The notes under the pieces: model-generated | What the model saw: only the letters and a program-made list of their open reading frames with translations | Databases searched by the model: none | Told to the model about the DNA's origin: nothing | Shown: positions 19,405-30,208 of the stretch, one piece after another | How positions within the stretch are numbered: the stretch's first letter is position 1 | How the letters are laid out: every line of letters starts with the position of its first letter | Source: Acinetobacter sp. C32I | Lineage (GTDB): Bacteria > Pseudomonadota > Gammaproteobacteria > Pseudomonadales > Moraxellaceae | DNA: 64,000 nt | NCBI RefSeq assembly: GCF_023702715.1 | Contig: NZ_CP098480.1 | Coordinates: 2,356,001-2,420,000 of the forward strand | Reading direction: 5' to 3' | Made by a program: the position numbers and the translations under genes

Positions 19405-20289
19405 CTAAAAATAATGATTTTTCACGATCTCGATAAATGCGTTGGTCTCTTCAATACTCATCTGTTGCGATTTGACTACTCCCACATGTAAATGGACAGG
19501 AAAATCATTTAACTCAATGACGGCCAATCCTTCATGCTCTAACATAAATTTATCTAAAAACGATTTTGGATAAACCCCTAAGCCCTCACCTTTTAAGATA
19601 CTTTGTAATTGGAGTTCTAATCCAAAAATCTCTTTATTAATATAAAAGCCTAACTTTCTTTCATATAACAGCTTGGCTAAGCTTTCTCTAAAGCAGCAGC
19701 TTTCAGGATGAAGTATCCAGCCTCTCTTACTACACTTCTCTAGACTGCGATATTTATAAGCCTCACTCTTTCTAGCAACCACCACAAAAGGTAGCGTCCC
19801 AACTTCCAAAAAGGAAATATTGCTGCTAAAAGTCAGATTTGATGGAATCATCAAAGCGGCTAAGTCAATTTCCCCCTCATTGACCTGTTGAATCAGGCTG
19901 CACCCCCATCCGCTATAAATATCAACCTCATAATGCGGGTTAATTTTTTTTGATTCATTCGTCACAGCATCCAATAGATCGTCAATCAATGCCTGAGCAA
20001 TGCCTATCTTAATGTTTCTTTTAACCCCCTCATGGGCCTCACTCTGAACGTTTCTCAGTGACTCTAACTGCTTTAAAATAAAACAACTTTTGAAATAAAC
20101 TTTTTTCCCTAATTTGGTTAATTGTAATGGTCGCGTACTGCGGTTAAATAAAACGCCTTTAACAACCGCTTCCATATTAAAAATACGTTTGGTCACGGTC
20201 GATTGATTCACACCTAATTTTTCAGAAGCGATGGTGATAGACTGATGATCAGCTACATATATAAAAGTTTTTAAGTCCCTAATATCCAA
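19405..20289 (-). CDS. LysR-family transcriptional regulator
   Basis: This 294-residue protein has an N-terminal winged helix-turn-helix at about residues 3-62 (LKTFIYVADHQSITIASEKL, then VNQSTVTKRI) and a C-terminal LysR substrate-binding domain from about residue 90. The only start that keeps the whole helix-turn-helix is TTG at 20289, because an in-frame stop lies 14 codons upstream with no ATG between; GAGG lies about nine bases before it. The gene follows the AraC-type regulator by 21 bases on the same strand, so they may be co-transcribed. The ligand is unknown. The neighbouring CMD gene is a possible target but is convergent, not divergent as is usual for LysR targets. Confidence 0.9.
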   Translation of the reverse strand: MDIRDLKTFIYVADHQSITIASEKLGVNQSTVTKRIFNMEAVVKGVLFNRSTRPLQLTKLGKKVYFKSCFILKQLESLRNVQSEAHEGVKRNIKIGIAQALIDDLLDAVTNESKKINPHYEVDIYSGWGCSLIQQVNEGEIDLAALMIPSNLTFSSNISFLEVGTLPFVVVARKSEAYKYRSLEKCSKRGWILHPESCCFRESLAKLLYERKLGFYINKEIFGLELQLQSILKGEGLGVYPKSFLDKFMLEHEGLAVIELNDFPVHLHVGVVKSQQMSIEETNAFIEIVKNHYF

Positions 20290-20310
20290 AACTTTAGACC
20301 TCAGATCGAA

Positions 20311-21045
20311 TTACTTTAAATACTTTCTAAACTGGCAAGGTGAACATCCAGTCCAGCCTCTAAATGCGCGTGTAAAAGCACTGTGCTCCGTATAACCCAA
20401 TGTATATGCGATATCAGACATACTCACATCTTCATTTTTTAATAAAAACAAGGCTTTCTCATGCCTTTTTTGTTTGACTAATAATTTAAATTCTTCGCCT
20501 TCACTTCTTATTCTTTTAGACAACACCCGCGGTGTTAACCTCATTTTTTTTGCTACTTTAATAAGATATGGCTCTCCTTCCGATAAAATATTGCTAATTT
20601 GAATATTCACTTTCTCAATAAAGTCTACAGTTGCCTCATTCTTATGTGGACAGGATGCAAAAAATGCCTGCATACACAGCTCATCGAACTTCTTACAAAT
20701 CGTTATAGAATCAAATAAATCACTGTCATATAAGGCATATTTATAGGAATCATTCAAGTCTGGTTCAAATATAAAATGTGTATTTTCTACAATTAAACGA
20801 TCTGTTAAACATTTAAATCCATCTAGCAGATCTTGGCCGATAAAATCCTGACTTAATATTTCGCAGCGATAAATTAAGACAATACGAAAATGATCCAAAG
20901 ACAAACTATTAATTAAAGAAAAAAACCTATCTATATCTAAAAGAAAAAAAATAACTGCATGCTTTAGATCTTTATTTCCGACTTCAATAATATGCAGTCT
21001 GATATTTTTTTCACAATGTGAAAAAGTATGAAACATATGATCCAT
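20311..21045 (-). CDS. AraC-family transcriptional regulator
   Basis: The last 100 residues carry the two helix-turn-helix motifs of AraC regulators, ending in SDIAYTLGYTEHSAFTRAFRGW, the classical signature. The N-terminal ~145 residues match no ligand domain that I recognise. I start at the ATG at 21045. An in-frame TTG at 21057 and an ATG at 21036 are alternatives, and none has a clearly better ribosome site. It shares a strand with the downstream LysR gene and with the upstream autotransporter/TpgA unit, from which it is separated by a terminator-like hairpin. Confidence 0.88.
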   Translation of the reverse strand: MDHMFHTFSHCEKNIRLHIIEVGNKDLKHAVIFFLLDIDRFFSLINSLSLDHFRIVLIYRCEILSQDFIGQDLLDGFKCLTDRLIVENTHFIFEPDLNDSYKYALYDSDLFDSITICKKFDELCMQAFFASCPHKNEATVDFIEKVNIQISNILSEGEPYLIKVAKKMRLTPRVLSKRIRSEGEEFKLLVKQKRHEKALFLLKNEDVSMSDIAYTLGYTEHSAFTRAFRGWTGCSPCQFRKYLK

Positions 21046-21136
21046 CTCATATTTCAATTCTTAAGAGCTTATCAAACCTTGGTCTTATTTTTTTGACACT
21101 TTATATCTTATAAATAACCATTTTAGGAAAATTAAA

Positions 21137-21162
21137 CAAACAAGTCTTTCTTGTCTTGTTTG
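21137..21162 (-). terminator. Terminator of the first autotransporter unit
   Basis: CAAACAAG / CTTGTTTG arms enclose a ten-base loop. On the minus strand a T-rich stretch (TTTAATTTT) follows, 65 bases after the TpgA-like stop. Confidence 0.6.
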
Positions 21163-21227
21163 CTTAATTTAAATTCAAACTAAAACTTGCTGCGTCCTGA
21201 TCAGCAATAACATGATTCTGCTCAGTT

Positions 21228-21617
21228 CTAAACGATTCCGCCCTGACAAGCATCGCCTTTCCAAGACAATCGTTCTGCTCTATATTTCTGATCAAAATCA
21301 ATACGTAACTGGCAACGTTTGTAGTCCTGTGTATTGGGTACGCGAATATCTAATACATAGTTCCAGGTTTTGACCAGCATCAATCCTTCATTAAAGTGTG
21401 GATTTCCCAGAATGTGACGGAGCTGATCCTTATTCATTCCCACACCTAAACGCGCAACATCATTTAACTCATAACGTTTAACCAATTTCAGATAACTCTT
21501 ATCCACTTCCGGAAAATTGACGTCCTGCACCTGTTCAACGTCTTGCTTGCTATAGGCGTGGTCCGACCCAACAACAGCAAACAGTGTCGTGATGATGAAA
21601 ACTCGTAGCTTCTTCAT
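21228..21617 (-). CDS. Short TpgA-like protein (SmpA/OmlA-like domain only)
   Basis: This 129-residue secreted protein is very close to residues 1-135 of the TpgA-like protein at 30646-31446 (shared [45 protein letters not shown]). It stops right after the SmpA/OmlA (BamE-like) domain, where the sister protein continues with an OmpA-type peptidoglycan-binding domain. No OmpA remnant is visible in the bases that follow. The ATG at 21617 follows GTGAGAA, the same leader as the sister gene; a GTG four codons earlier is possible. It lies 62 bases behind the autotransporter gene. It could still aid that autotransporter but could not anchor to peptidoglycan. Confidence 0.85.
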   Translation of the reverse strand: MKKLRVFIITTLFAVVGSDHAYSKQDVEQVQDVNFPEVDKSYLKLVKRYELNDVARLGVGMNKDQLRHILGNPHFNEGLMLVKTWNYVLDIRVPNTQDYKRCQLRIDFDQKYRAERLSWKGDACQGGIV

Positions 21618-21679
21618 TTTTATTCTCACTTTATTCTGCTGAAAGAGGGAGAACCGAAATGGTTCCCCCTAAATTCAAA

Positions 21680-24600
21680 TCAATCAAATACGCCGCTTAG
21701 ACCAACACGGAAACTTGGATCACCCTGTGAGGCTGTTGCCACGCCTGTTGTGAGCGACCAACGCCCATTATCTGCTGTCTTACGAAGTGTGAGGCCCACT
21801 GCATTTTCACCACCGTGATAAGCAGCCCCAACCGCATAAGTATATTTCCCTGAAATATACGGCGCGGTTTCCAGTGCCATCGCTGCGGCAACCCCAGCAT
21901 TCGCCATTTTTTTGACATCATCAATCCGTTGATTGGTGTCGTAGAATGCTTGCTGCATTTGATCACCGAGGTTCGTGATTCGATCACCCAAGGCCTGATC
22001 AGCATTGTTTAAAGCATTGAGCGCATCTCCCACATTGTTATGTGTGTTACCGCCAACCTGATAACTTGGTGCGGTCCAACCTGTACTTGGATCATAGCCC
22101 GCGCCGCCACCGAAGGCCTTGCCCACATTTTCATAAGATTGATGCAATTGGCTACCGTTAATCGCATCTTTTGAATCTGCTGCAATTGCACCGTCAGCCA
22201 CAGCTGTAACTTTCTGATTTCCAGCATTCACCCCTCCTTTGGTCATGCTTGGTCCTCCCGTGATACGAACACCATCTGCGGCAATGGTCGTACCTCCAGC
22301 GCCACCCACATTGACTTGGTTGGCAGCGGTCACACTATCAACCTGAATGTCTTTGGCTAAACCGACTTCAAAGTCCTTACTGCCATCATCTTTGGTGGTT
22401 GGCGTGACTAAAATATTGCCATCTTTATTGCTCACCGTCGATTTGGCTGCTGCAGCCGCACCTCGAACAGAGTTGATCGCATCATCAATGTTGCTTTCAC
22501 CCGTACCACCCACATTACTGGTCGTAATTGAGCCGTCTGGATTCACTTTGGCATTACCACCGACCACGTTTTTCACGCTGTCAGCAACACCATGCAATTG
22601 ACCACCGTTGATGGCCTCTTTAGAACCTACCGCGACCGTACCATCGGCAACACCCGTGACTTTGTTATCACCGGCATCAATGCCGTCTTTAGTCACGCTT
22701 GGGCCACCCGCAATGGTTAAACCATCGCCATTGATGACCGTATCACCCGCAGTCACGCTATCGACTTTAACGTCCTTCGATAAGCCAACTTCATAATCCG
22801 TACTGCCATCTGCATTTTGACGACTACTTACAGTGACATTTTCATCGCCAGCCGCTTTACTTACTGTGGTTTTGGCCTCTTGTGCAGCTTTACCCACAGC
22901 ACCAATTGCATCATTGATGTCGTCTTTACCCGTTCCGCCAATGTTGCTCGTGCTAATGCTGCCATCAGGATTCACCGTGGTATCTCCACCAATCGCTCCT
23001 GCAACACTATCCGCAACACCTTTTAATTGGCTGCCATTAATCGCATCTTGTGAATCAGTTGCAATACGTCCTGCTGCAACGCCTCGGATTAGCGTATTAC
23101 CCGCATCAATACCAGCAGCACTGATACTTGGCCCAAGGTTATTGCCAGTTGCATCGATAAAGCCAATGCCAGTTTGATTGATGACTGTGCCATTCCCTGC
23201 CTGATCTTTCAGGGAGATCCCCTTAGCACCATAATCAGCTTGATTACCCTCAGCATCTTTAACTTGTGTTCCAGTTGCGTTTAGGACAGTTTCGTTTCCG
23301 TCAGCATCTGTTGAGGTAACACTGTCAAATTTCACATCTTTTGCAGTGGCAACTTCATAGTTGGTGCTACCATCAGCATTCTTGGTTTGCGTCACCAGCA
23401 TATTGTCACCTTCGGTCACCGTGGTTTTGGCTGCAACGGCCTGACCACGAACCGAGTCAATTGCATCATGGATGTTATTTTCACCCGTATTCCCCACATT
23501 GCTGGTCGTTACTGATCCATTTGGATTCAATACAGTTTCACCACCAATTGAGTTTTTGACACTGTCTGCAATAGCATGGATTTGACCACCATTAATCGCT
23601 TCGGTTGAACCTGCGGCAATCGTGCCATCTGCTACACCATTGATCTTGCCTGTTGCGCCATCAATGTTGACGTCACCCACTTGGACTGAATCAAAGGACA
23701 CATCATCTTTGGTCGCAACGTTGTAGATGTCTTGCCCATCAGCACCTGTCGTTTTAGTCACTGTGACATTCTTGCCTTCAGTCACTTCCGTTTTAGAGGC
23801 TGCGGCTTCACCTTGAATCGCATCGGCAACCGTAGCGTAGCCTTTGTCATTTACTGTGAATGGACCATTGAGTTTGCCACCTGCATTGGTCACACCACCA
23901 CCCAAGATATCGCCTGTAGACGTGATACTGTCATTGAGCTGACCACCATTGACGGCATCCTTAGAGCCCGCTGCAATTGTGCCATCTGCAATATTGCTGA
24001 TTTTATTCCCAGCCGCATCAATCCCAGACTTGGTGATGCTTGGACCATCTGCAATGGTTAGTCCATCGCTATTTAGCACCGTGTCACCTGTCGTTACGCT
24101 GTCGACTTTCAGGTCTTTATTGAGACCATATTGAATGGTGTTACCTTCTTTGCTTACCGTCAGATTTTCTTCACCTGCAACTGTACCAATATCAACCGTG
24201 TCACCTGCTTTAATTGCAGCTTGGTCTGCACCATTACTTTGCAGATTCCAACCTTTATCCAAGGCATTAATGGCATCACCCACATTGTTACTTGCTACCC
24301 CATTGACGTTATAGCTTGGTGCTGTGACTGTGCCATCTGGATTGACTACCGAACCACCGCCTAAAGCATTCGACACACTCTGCGCTGTGCCTGCCAACTG
24401 ACTACCATTGATGACATCAGTTGAAGTTGGATTGACATCACCTGCTGCAACACCACTGATCTTGCCCGTGGTTCCATCAATCGTGACATCACCCACTGCG
24501 ACATTGTTAAACTCAACATTATCTGCGGTTGCAACGTTATAGATGTCTTGCCCATCTGCACCCGTTATTTTAGTCACCGTGATATTCTTGCCTTCGGTTA

Positions 24601-27600
24601 CTTCAGTTTTAGATGCCGCAGCCTGACCACGTACAGAATCAATCGCATCATGAATGTTACTTTGACCAGTATTACCCACATTGTTGGTTGTCACCGAACC
24701 ATCTGGATTTAAAGTCGTTTCACCGCCAATTGCATTTCTGACGCCTTCCGCAACAGTCTGCAACTGACTGCCATTAATGGCTTCAGTAGAAGTTGCACTG
24801 ACTTCACCTGCTGCAACACCACTAATCTTGCCCGTCGTGCCATCTATAGACACCCCAGTTGGGCCACCTACTGTCACATTATTGAAATCAACATCGTCAT
24901 CTGTGGCAACGTTATAAATGTCTTGTCCATCTGCACCTGTCGTTTTAGTCACCGTGATATTCTTGCCTTCGGTCACTTCGGTTTTTGATGCCGCAGCCGC
25001 TGAATCTAATTGATCCTTGTTCACTGCATCTGTACCCGCTGTGCCTGGTGCAACATTACTGATTTTATTACCCGCAACATCAATGCCTGCTTTGGTGATA
25101 CTTGGGCCACCAGCAATGGTCACACCATCGGTATTAAGCACGGCATCACCCGCAGTCACGCGATCTACTTTCAGGTCTTTGTTGAGACCATATTGAATGG
25201 TATTCCCATCTTTGGTCACAGTCAGATTTTCTTCGCCATCCACCGTGCCGATATCAACTGTATCTCCCGTTTTGACTGCACCTACATTGGCACCATTACT
25301 TTGTAGATTCCAGCCTTTATCTAACTGGCTAATAGCATCGCCAACATTACTCACCGTTGTTCCATTAATATCATAACTTGGGGCTGTGACCGTGCCATCT
25401 GGATTCACCACTGAACCGCCACCCAAAGCATCGGATACACTCTGCGCTGTACCTGCCAATTGGCTACCATTAATTACATCAGTCGAAGTTGGATTTACAT
25501 CACCCGCAGTTACCCCACTGATCTTGCCTGTGGTTCCATCAATATTCACATCACCCACTGTGACATTGTTAAACTCAACATTATCCGCAGTTGCAACGTT
25601 GTAAATGTCCTGTCCATCTGCACCTGTGGTTTTAGTCACCGTGATATTCTTGCCTTCGGTCACTTCGGTTTTTGATGCCGCAGCCGCTGAATCTAATTGA
25701 TCCTTGTTCACTGCATCGGTACCCGCTGTGCCTGGTGCAACATTACTGATTTTGTTACCCGCAACATCAATACCTGCTTTGGTGATGCTTGGGCCACCAG
25801 TAATGGTCACACCATCGGTATTAAGCACGGTATCACCCGCAGTCACGCGATCTACTTTCAGGTCTTTGTTGAGACCATATTGAATGGTATTGCCATCTTT
25901 GGTCACAGTTAGATTTTCTTCACCTGCAACTGTACCGATATCAACCGTATCACCTGCTTTGACTGCACCTGCATTGGCAACATTGCTTTGCAAATTCCAA
26001 CCTTTATCCAACTCAGTCAAGGCAGCACCCACATTGGTCATGGTGTTGCCGTTGATCTCATAGCTTGGCGCAGTCACTGTTCCATCTGGATTCACCACTG
26101 AACCACCGCCCAATGCATCGGATACACTCTGCGCTGTACCTGCCAATTGGCTACCATTGATTGCTTCATCTGAGGTTGCACTGACTTCGCCCGCAGTTAC
26201 ACCACTGATCTTGCCCGTAGTGCCATCAATCGTGACATCACCCACTTGGGCTGAATCAAAATCCACATCGCGCGCTGTCGCAACTTCATAATTCGTACTG
26301 CCATCAGCATTGGTCGATTCGGTTACAACAATATTGTCACCTTCGCTAACCGTTGTTTTTGCTGCTGTAGCCGTTCCTCTAATCGAATTAATCGCATCAT
26401 GGATATTATTTTGCCCCGTATTCCCAACATTGCTAGTGCTAATTGAACCATCAGGGTTTAAAGTTGTTTCCCCTCCAATTGAATTCCTCACACTATCCGC
26501 CACACCATGTAGTTGGCCACCATTAACTGCTTCGCGTGAACCTGTTGCAATTGCACCATCGGCAAGGTTGGTAATTTTGTTACCTGCGGCGTTTATGCCA
26601 GACTTGGTGATGCTTGGGCCATTGCTAATGGTCACACCATTGTCGTTAATGACAGTGTCACCCGCAGTCACGCTGTCCACTTTCAGGTCTTTGTTGAGAC
26701 CATATTGAATGATATTACCATCTTTAGTCACAGTTAGATTTTCTTCACCATTGACCGTACCGATATCAACGGTATCACCTGCTTTGACTGCACCGGCATT
26801 GGCACCATTGCTCTGTAAGTTCCAGCCTTTATCCAACTCAGTCAAGGCAGCACCCACATTGGTCATGGTGTTACCGTTGATCTCATAGCTTGGCGCCGTC
26901 ACGGTTCCATCTGGATTCACCACCGAACCGCCACCCAAAGCATCCGATACACTCTTGGCTGTACCTGCCAATTGGCTACCATTGATTGCTTCATCTGAGG
27001 TTGCACTGACTTCGCCCGCAGTTACACCACTGATCTTGCCCGTAGTGCCATCAATCGTGACATCACCGACTGCGACATTGTTAAAGTCAACATTATCTGC
27101 AGTTGCAACGTTATAGATGTCTTGTCCATCTGCTCCCGTGGTTTTAGAAACGGTGATGTTCTTGCCTTGGGTGACTTCGGTTTTGGCTGCTGCCGCGGCA
27201 TCATCGAGCTGACCTTTATTGACGGCGTCGCTATCATTCACGCCTGCACCGACATTGCTAATTGGGTTACCCGCCGCATTAATCCCTGACTTGGTGATAC
27301 TTGGGCCATTGGTAATGGTCACACCATTATCATTCACTAAGGTGTCGCCAGCCCGTACACTATCAACGCGAAGGTTTTTATTGAGACCAAATTGAATGGT
27401 ATTCCCGTCTTTGGTCACAGTCAGGTTTTCTTCACCATTGACTGTACCGATATCAACCGTATCACCTGCTTTGACTGCACCTGCATTAGCACCATTGCTC
27501 TGTAAGTTCCAACCTTTATCCAACTCAGTCAAGGCAGCACCCACATTGGTCATGGTGTTGCCGTTGATCTCATAGCTTGGCGCAGTCACAGTGCCATCTG

Positions 27601-30208
27601 GATTCACTACTGAACCACCACCCAAAGCATCCGATACACTCTTGGCTGTACCTGCCAATTGGCTACCATTAATGGCTTCAGTAGAAGTTGCACTCACATC
27701 ACCCGCAGTTACACCACTGATCTTGCCCGTAGTTGCATCAATCCTGACATCACCGACTGCGACATTGTTAAACTCAACGTTATCTGCAGTTGCGACTTGA
27801 TAATTGGTACTGCCATCTGCATTGCTTGATTCTGTGACCGTGATATTTTTACCTTCACTCACGGTGTTTTTACCTGCTGCGGTGGCTGCATCTAACTGGC
27901 TTTTATTCACCGCATCTGTACCAGCAACCCCTGCACCGACATTACTGATCTGATTACCCGCAGCATTGATGCCTGATTTGGTGATACTTGGGCCATTACT
28001 AATGCTTACACCGTCAGTGTTAATCACCGTATCGCCCGCAGTCACACTGTCCACTTTTAAGTCTTTGTTGAGACCATATTGGATGGTGTTGCCGTTCTTA
28101 GTGACTGTGAGATTTTCTTCGCCTGCAACGGTTCCGATATCAACTGTGTCGCCTGCCTTAATAGCATCTGCGCCAGCACCATTTGTTTGTAAATTCCAAC
28201 CTTGATCCAAAGCTTCTATCGCAGCACCGACATTATTGATTGGAGTATCATTCACAATATAGCTTGGTGCGGTTATAGAACCATCTGGATTGACGGTTGA
28301 ACCACCACCCAAATGATTTGCGGTTGACTCAGCCAAATTGCCTAAAGCCTGTTGGGTTGAATAAAGCTGTGAACCATTGATTGCATCGGTACTGCTTTCG
28401 CTGACACGACCTGCCGCAACATTGGTGATTTGGCGCTCGTTACCCTCACTACCAACACTGGCCACACTGCTCGGACTAGTGCCTGCATAGTTATAAGTAA
28501 CTCCACCCACTGTACCATTCGAAGTTGGATTGGCTGCTGAAGTGACCGAACCTGCACCCAATGCCACATCATCTGCATTGCTTGCCACGGCATTGGAACC
28601 CAGTGCTACACCTCGGCTTGCCTGTGCATTAGCGGTATCACCCAAAGCGATCGCACCTGCCACTGCCGCCCTAGATGTACTACCAAGGGCTATAGAACCC
28701 TGACCAATCGCTTGATTAGTATTACCAATTGCCACTGCGCCACTTGCCGCAGCCGTCCCCCCAATATTGCCCGCCGCTGTGTTGTCTTTCCCCAGCGCAA
28801 CCGCACCGTCACCATTTGCGGTGTTTGGGTCACCGATGGCCACCGCACCATCACCTGTTGCGGTTTGAGCACGGCCAATCGCAACTGCACCACCATCAGC
28901 GGTTGCTGAGTTAGCTATTGTGCCATCTGAACCAATGGAAATGTTTTGGCCCGTTGCACCCGTGGTTACATCATTACCCACCGCAATGTTTTTACCCCCC
29001 GTACCCGTTGCTGTAGTTGCATCACTTCCTATCGCAATATCAGCAAAACTTCTCGCCTTCGAAAGATGACCAACTGCTACTGATTCTTCTGCAGTTGCCT
29101 CAGCTAAAGTCCCCACGGCTGCAGCATAACGAGAAGTTGCTTGCGCACCATTTCCCACTGCAAGTGTTTCATCTGCAGTCGCTTTTGAATAATTCCCCAA
29201 AGCCACTGCACCAGCACCATCCGCTCTGGAATTAGAACCAAATGCGCTTGACTCCCAATCCTCACCATCTTTGACTCTCCCAGCAGCATAGGAGTTTATC
29301 CCTACAGCCACCGCCCCCACTGTGATCGCCTGAGAACCAAAACCCAGTGCGGTGGCGCCACGAGCAGTCGCTGCGGCTTGATTTCCCAAGGCTGTTGCCG
29401 CCTGTCCACTGGTGACCGAGTTTGCACCAATAGCAGTAGACTCTGCACCTGCGGCCGAAGCGTTGCTCCCCAATGAACTGGCAGACAGACCACTCGATTG
29501 TGCATTCTGTCCGACGGATGTCGAGCCCAAACCAGATGCGGCACTAAATGCTCCAACAGACACACTATTTTGACCATTCCCTGCAGCACGTCGACCTATC
29601 GCAATCGAACTATTTCCCAGTGCCTCAGCATAACCACCAAGGGCGATACCAAAATTTTGTCCAGTCGCTTTCGCATCATTCCCAATGGCAATTGAACCTG
29701 CGACCTGTGTCTGCGCATTTTTACCAATGGCAATCTGTCCGCCACCATTAAGTGGAGTTCCATCACCTGTCGGAGACTGTACATTCCCAGTGTAAGCATT
29801 TGTACCAAGCGTAATATTATCTGAACCACGACTGGTGGCTCTATAACCTTGAGAAACACTACCATGCCCCGCAGCACAAGAACCTGCTCCAATCGCTACA
29901 CTATTATTCGATTTAGAGCCACTTCCGACAACACCACCTGCATTACAATTCTGGTAGGTACTTCCACCACCTGCTTCATAACCTGCAAACACGTGACTAC
30001 TATAAAAAATTGAACCCATCATCGTCGCCAATATGACTGGCGTTAGATAAGGTTTTGTATAAAGAGAATCTGTATTTACGGGAGGGTTAAGAGCTGCTGT
30101 TACATTCGCAGAAACGTTACGTTTTTTCGTTGTGCCGCGTGCAAGTTCTGAAACAACCGTCCATAAACCTAAATATTTATTCCAAACTAAGCGATATATT
30201 TTATTCAT
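21680..30208 (-). CDS. Giant trimeric autotransporter adhesin (AtaA/Ata-like)
   Basis: This 2,842-residue surface adhesin forms homotrimeric fibres. The N-terminus has the extended signal peptide region (MNKIYRLVWNKYLGLWTVVS) and a hydrophobic core near 52-75. About 100-610 is a YadA-like head made of short AIG/ALG repeats. The stalk to about 2,690 mixes neck motifs (AVNKGQL, AINGSQL), six Trp-ring/GIN-type modules (LDQGWNLQ or LDKGWNLQ, then VDIGTV) and coiled coil. A YadA anchor of about 75 residues closes it. The last residues are GVFD, so the final residue is not aromatic as in YadA. Stalk modules are near-identical to those of the autotransporter at 31509-40736. One Trp-ring module reads QSNVANAG where the others have QSNGANAG. 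The product should be exported through its own anchor with the Bam complex. Confidence 0.95.
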   Translation of the reverse strand: MNKIYRLVWNKYLGLWTVVSELARGTTKKRNVSANVTAALNPPVNTDSLYTKPYLTPVILATMMGSIFYSSHVFAGYEAGGGSTYQNCNAGGVVGSGSKSNNSVAIGAGSCAAGHGSVSQGYRATSRGSDNITLGTNAYTGNVQSPTGDGTPLNGGGQIAIGKNAQTQVAGSIAIGNDAKATGQNFGIALGGYAEALGNSSIAIGRRAAGNGQNSVSVGAFSAASGLGSTSVGQNAQSSGLSASSLGSNASAAGAESTAIGANSVTSGQAATALGNQAAATARGATALGFGSQAITVGAVAVGINSYAAGRVKDGEDWESSAFGSNSRADGAGAVALGNYSKATADETLAVGNGAQATSRYAAAVGTLAEATAEESVAVGHLSKARSFADIAIGSDATTATGTGGKNIAVGNDVTTGATGQNISIGSDGTIANSATADGGAVAIGRAQTATGDGAVAIGDPNTANGDGAVALGKDNTAAGNIGGTAAASGAVAIGNTNQAIGQGSIALGSTSRAAVAGAIALGDTANAQASRGVALGSNAVASNADDVALGAGSVTSAANPTSNGTVGGVTYNYAGTSPSSVASVGSEGNERQITNVAAGRVSESSTDAINGSQLYSTQQALGNLAESTANHLGGGSTVNPDGSITAPSYIVNDTPINNVGAAIEALDQGWNLQTNGAGADAIKAGDTVDIGTVAGEENLTVTKNGNTIQYGLNKDLKVDSVTAGDTVINTDGVSISNGPSITKSGINAAGNQISNVGAGVAGTDAVNKSQLDAATAAGKNTVSEGKNITVTESSNADGSTNYQVATADNVEFNNVAVGDVRIDATTGKISGVTAGDVSATSTEAINGSQLAGTAKSVSDALGGGSVVNPDGTVTAPSYEINGNTMTNVGAALTELDKGWNLQSNGANAGAVKAGDTVDIGTVNGEENLTVTKDGNTIQFGLNKNLRVDSVRAGDTLVNDNGVTITNGPSITKSGINAAGNPISNVGAGVNDSDAVNKGQLDDAAAAAKTEVTQGKNITVSKTTGADGQDIYNVATADNVDFNNVAVGDVTIDGTTGKISGVTAGEVSATSDEAINGSQLAGTAKSVSDALGGGSVVNPDGTVTAPSYEINGNTMTNVGAALTELDKGWNLQSNGANAGAVKAGDTVDIGTVNGEENLTVTKDGNIIQYGLNKDLKVDSVTAGDTVINDNGVTISNGPSITKSGINAAGNKITNLADGAIATGSREAVNGGQLHGVADSVRNSIGGETTLNPDGSISTSNVGNTGQNNIHDAINSIRGTATAAKTTVSEGDNIVVTESTNADGSTNYEVATARDVDFDSAQVGDVTIDGTTGKISGVTAGEVSATSDEAINGSQLAGTAQSVSDALGGGSVVNPDGTVTAPSYEINGNTMTNVGAALTELDKGWNLQSNVANAGAVKAGDTVDIGTVAGEENLTVTKDGNTIQYGLNKDLKVDRVTAGDTVLNTDGVTITGGPSITKAGIDVAGNKISNVAPGTAGTDAVNKDQLDSAAAASKTEVTEGKNITVTKTTGADGQDIYNVATADNVEFNNVTVGDVNIDGTTGKISGVTAGDVNPTSTDVINGSQLAGTAQSVSDALGGGSVVNPDGTVTAPSYDINGTTVSNVGDAISQLDKGWNLQSNGANVGAVKTGDTVDIGTVDGEENLTVTKDGNTIQYGLNKDLKVDRVTAGDAVLNTDGVTIAGGPSITKAGIDVAGNKISNVAPGTAGTDAVNKDQLDSAAAASKTEVTEGKNITVTKTTGADGQDIYNVATDDDVDFNNVTVGGPTGVSIDGTTGKISGVAAGEVSATSTEAINGSQLQTVAEGVRNAIGGETTLNPDGSVTTNNVGNTGQSNIHDAIDSVRGQAAASKTEVTEGKNITVTKITGADGQDIYNVATADNVEFNNVAVGDVTIDGTTGKISGVAAGDVNPTSTDVINGSQLAGTAQSVSNALGGGSVVNPDGTVTAPSYNVNGVASNNVGDAINALDKGWNLQSNGADQAAIKAGDTVDIGTVAGEENLTVSKEGNTIQYGLNKDLKVDSVTTGDTVLNSDGLTIADGPSITKSGIDAAGNKISNIADGTIAAGSKDAVNGGQLNDSITSTGDILGGGVTNAGGKLNGPFTVNDKGYATVADAIQGEAAASKTEVTEGKNVTVTKTTGADGQDIYNVATKDDVSFDSVQVGDVNIDGATGKINGVADGTIAAGSTEAINGGQIHAIADSVKNSIGGETVLNPNGSVTTSNVGNTGENNIHDAIDSVRGQAVAAKTTVTEGDNMLVTQTKNADGSTNYEVATAKDVKFDSVTSTDADGNETVLNATGTQVKDAEGNQADYGAKGISLKDQAGNGTVINQTGIGFIDATGNNLGPSISAAGIDAGNTLIRGVAAGRIATDSQDAINGSQLKGVADSVAGAIGGDTTVNPDGSISTSNIGGTGKDDINDAIGAVGKAAQEAKTTVSKAAGDENVTVSSRQNADGSTDYEVGLSKDVKVDSVTAGDTVINGDGLTIAGGPSVTKDGIDAGDNKVTGVADGTVAVGSKEAINGGQLHGVADSVKNVVGGNAKVNPDGSITTSNVGGTGESNIDDAINSVRGAAAAAKSTVSNKDGNILVTPTTKDDGSKDFEVGLAKDIQVDSVTAANQVNVGGAGGTTIAADGVRITGGPSMTKGGVNAGNQKVTAVADGAIAADSKDAINGSQLHQSYENVGKAFGGGAGYDPSTGWTAPSYQVGGNTHNNVGDALNALNNADQALGDRITNLGDQMQQAFYDTNQRIDDVKKMANAGVAAAMALETAPYISGKYTYAVGAAYHGGENAVGLTLRKTADNGRWSLTTGVATASQGDPSFRVGLSGVFD

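Noticed and set aside
21058..21227. Remnant of the missing OmpA domain after the short TpgA-like gene
   Set aside because: No frame in this stretch shows OmpA motifs such as those of the sister gene.
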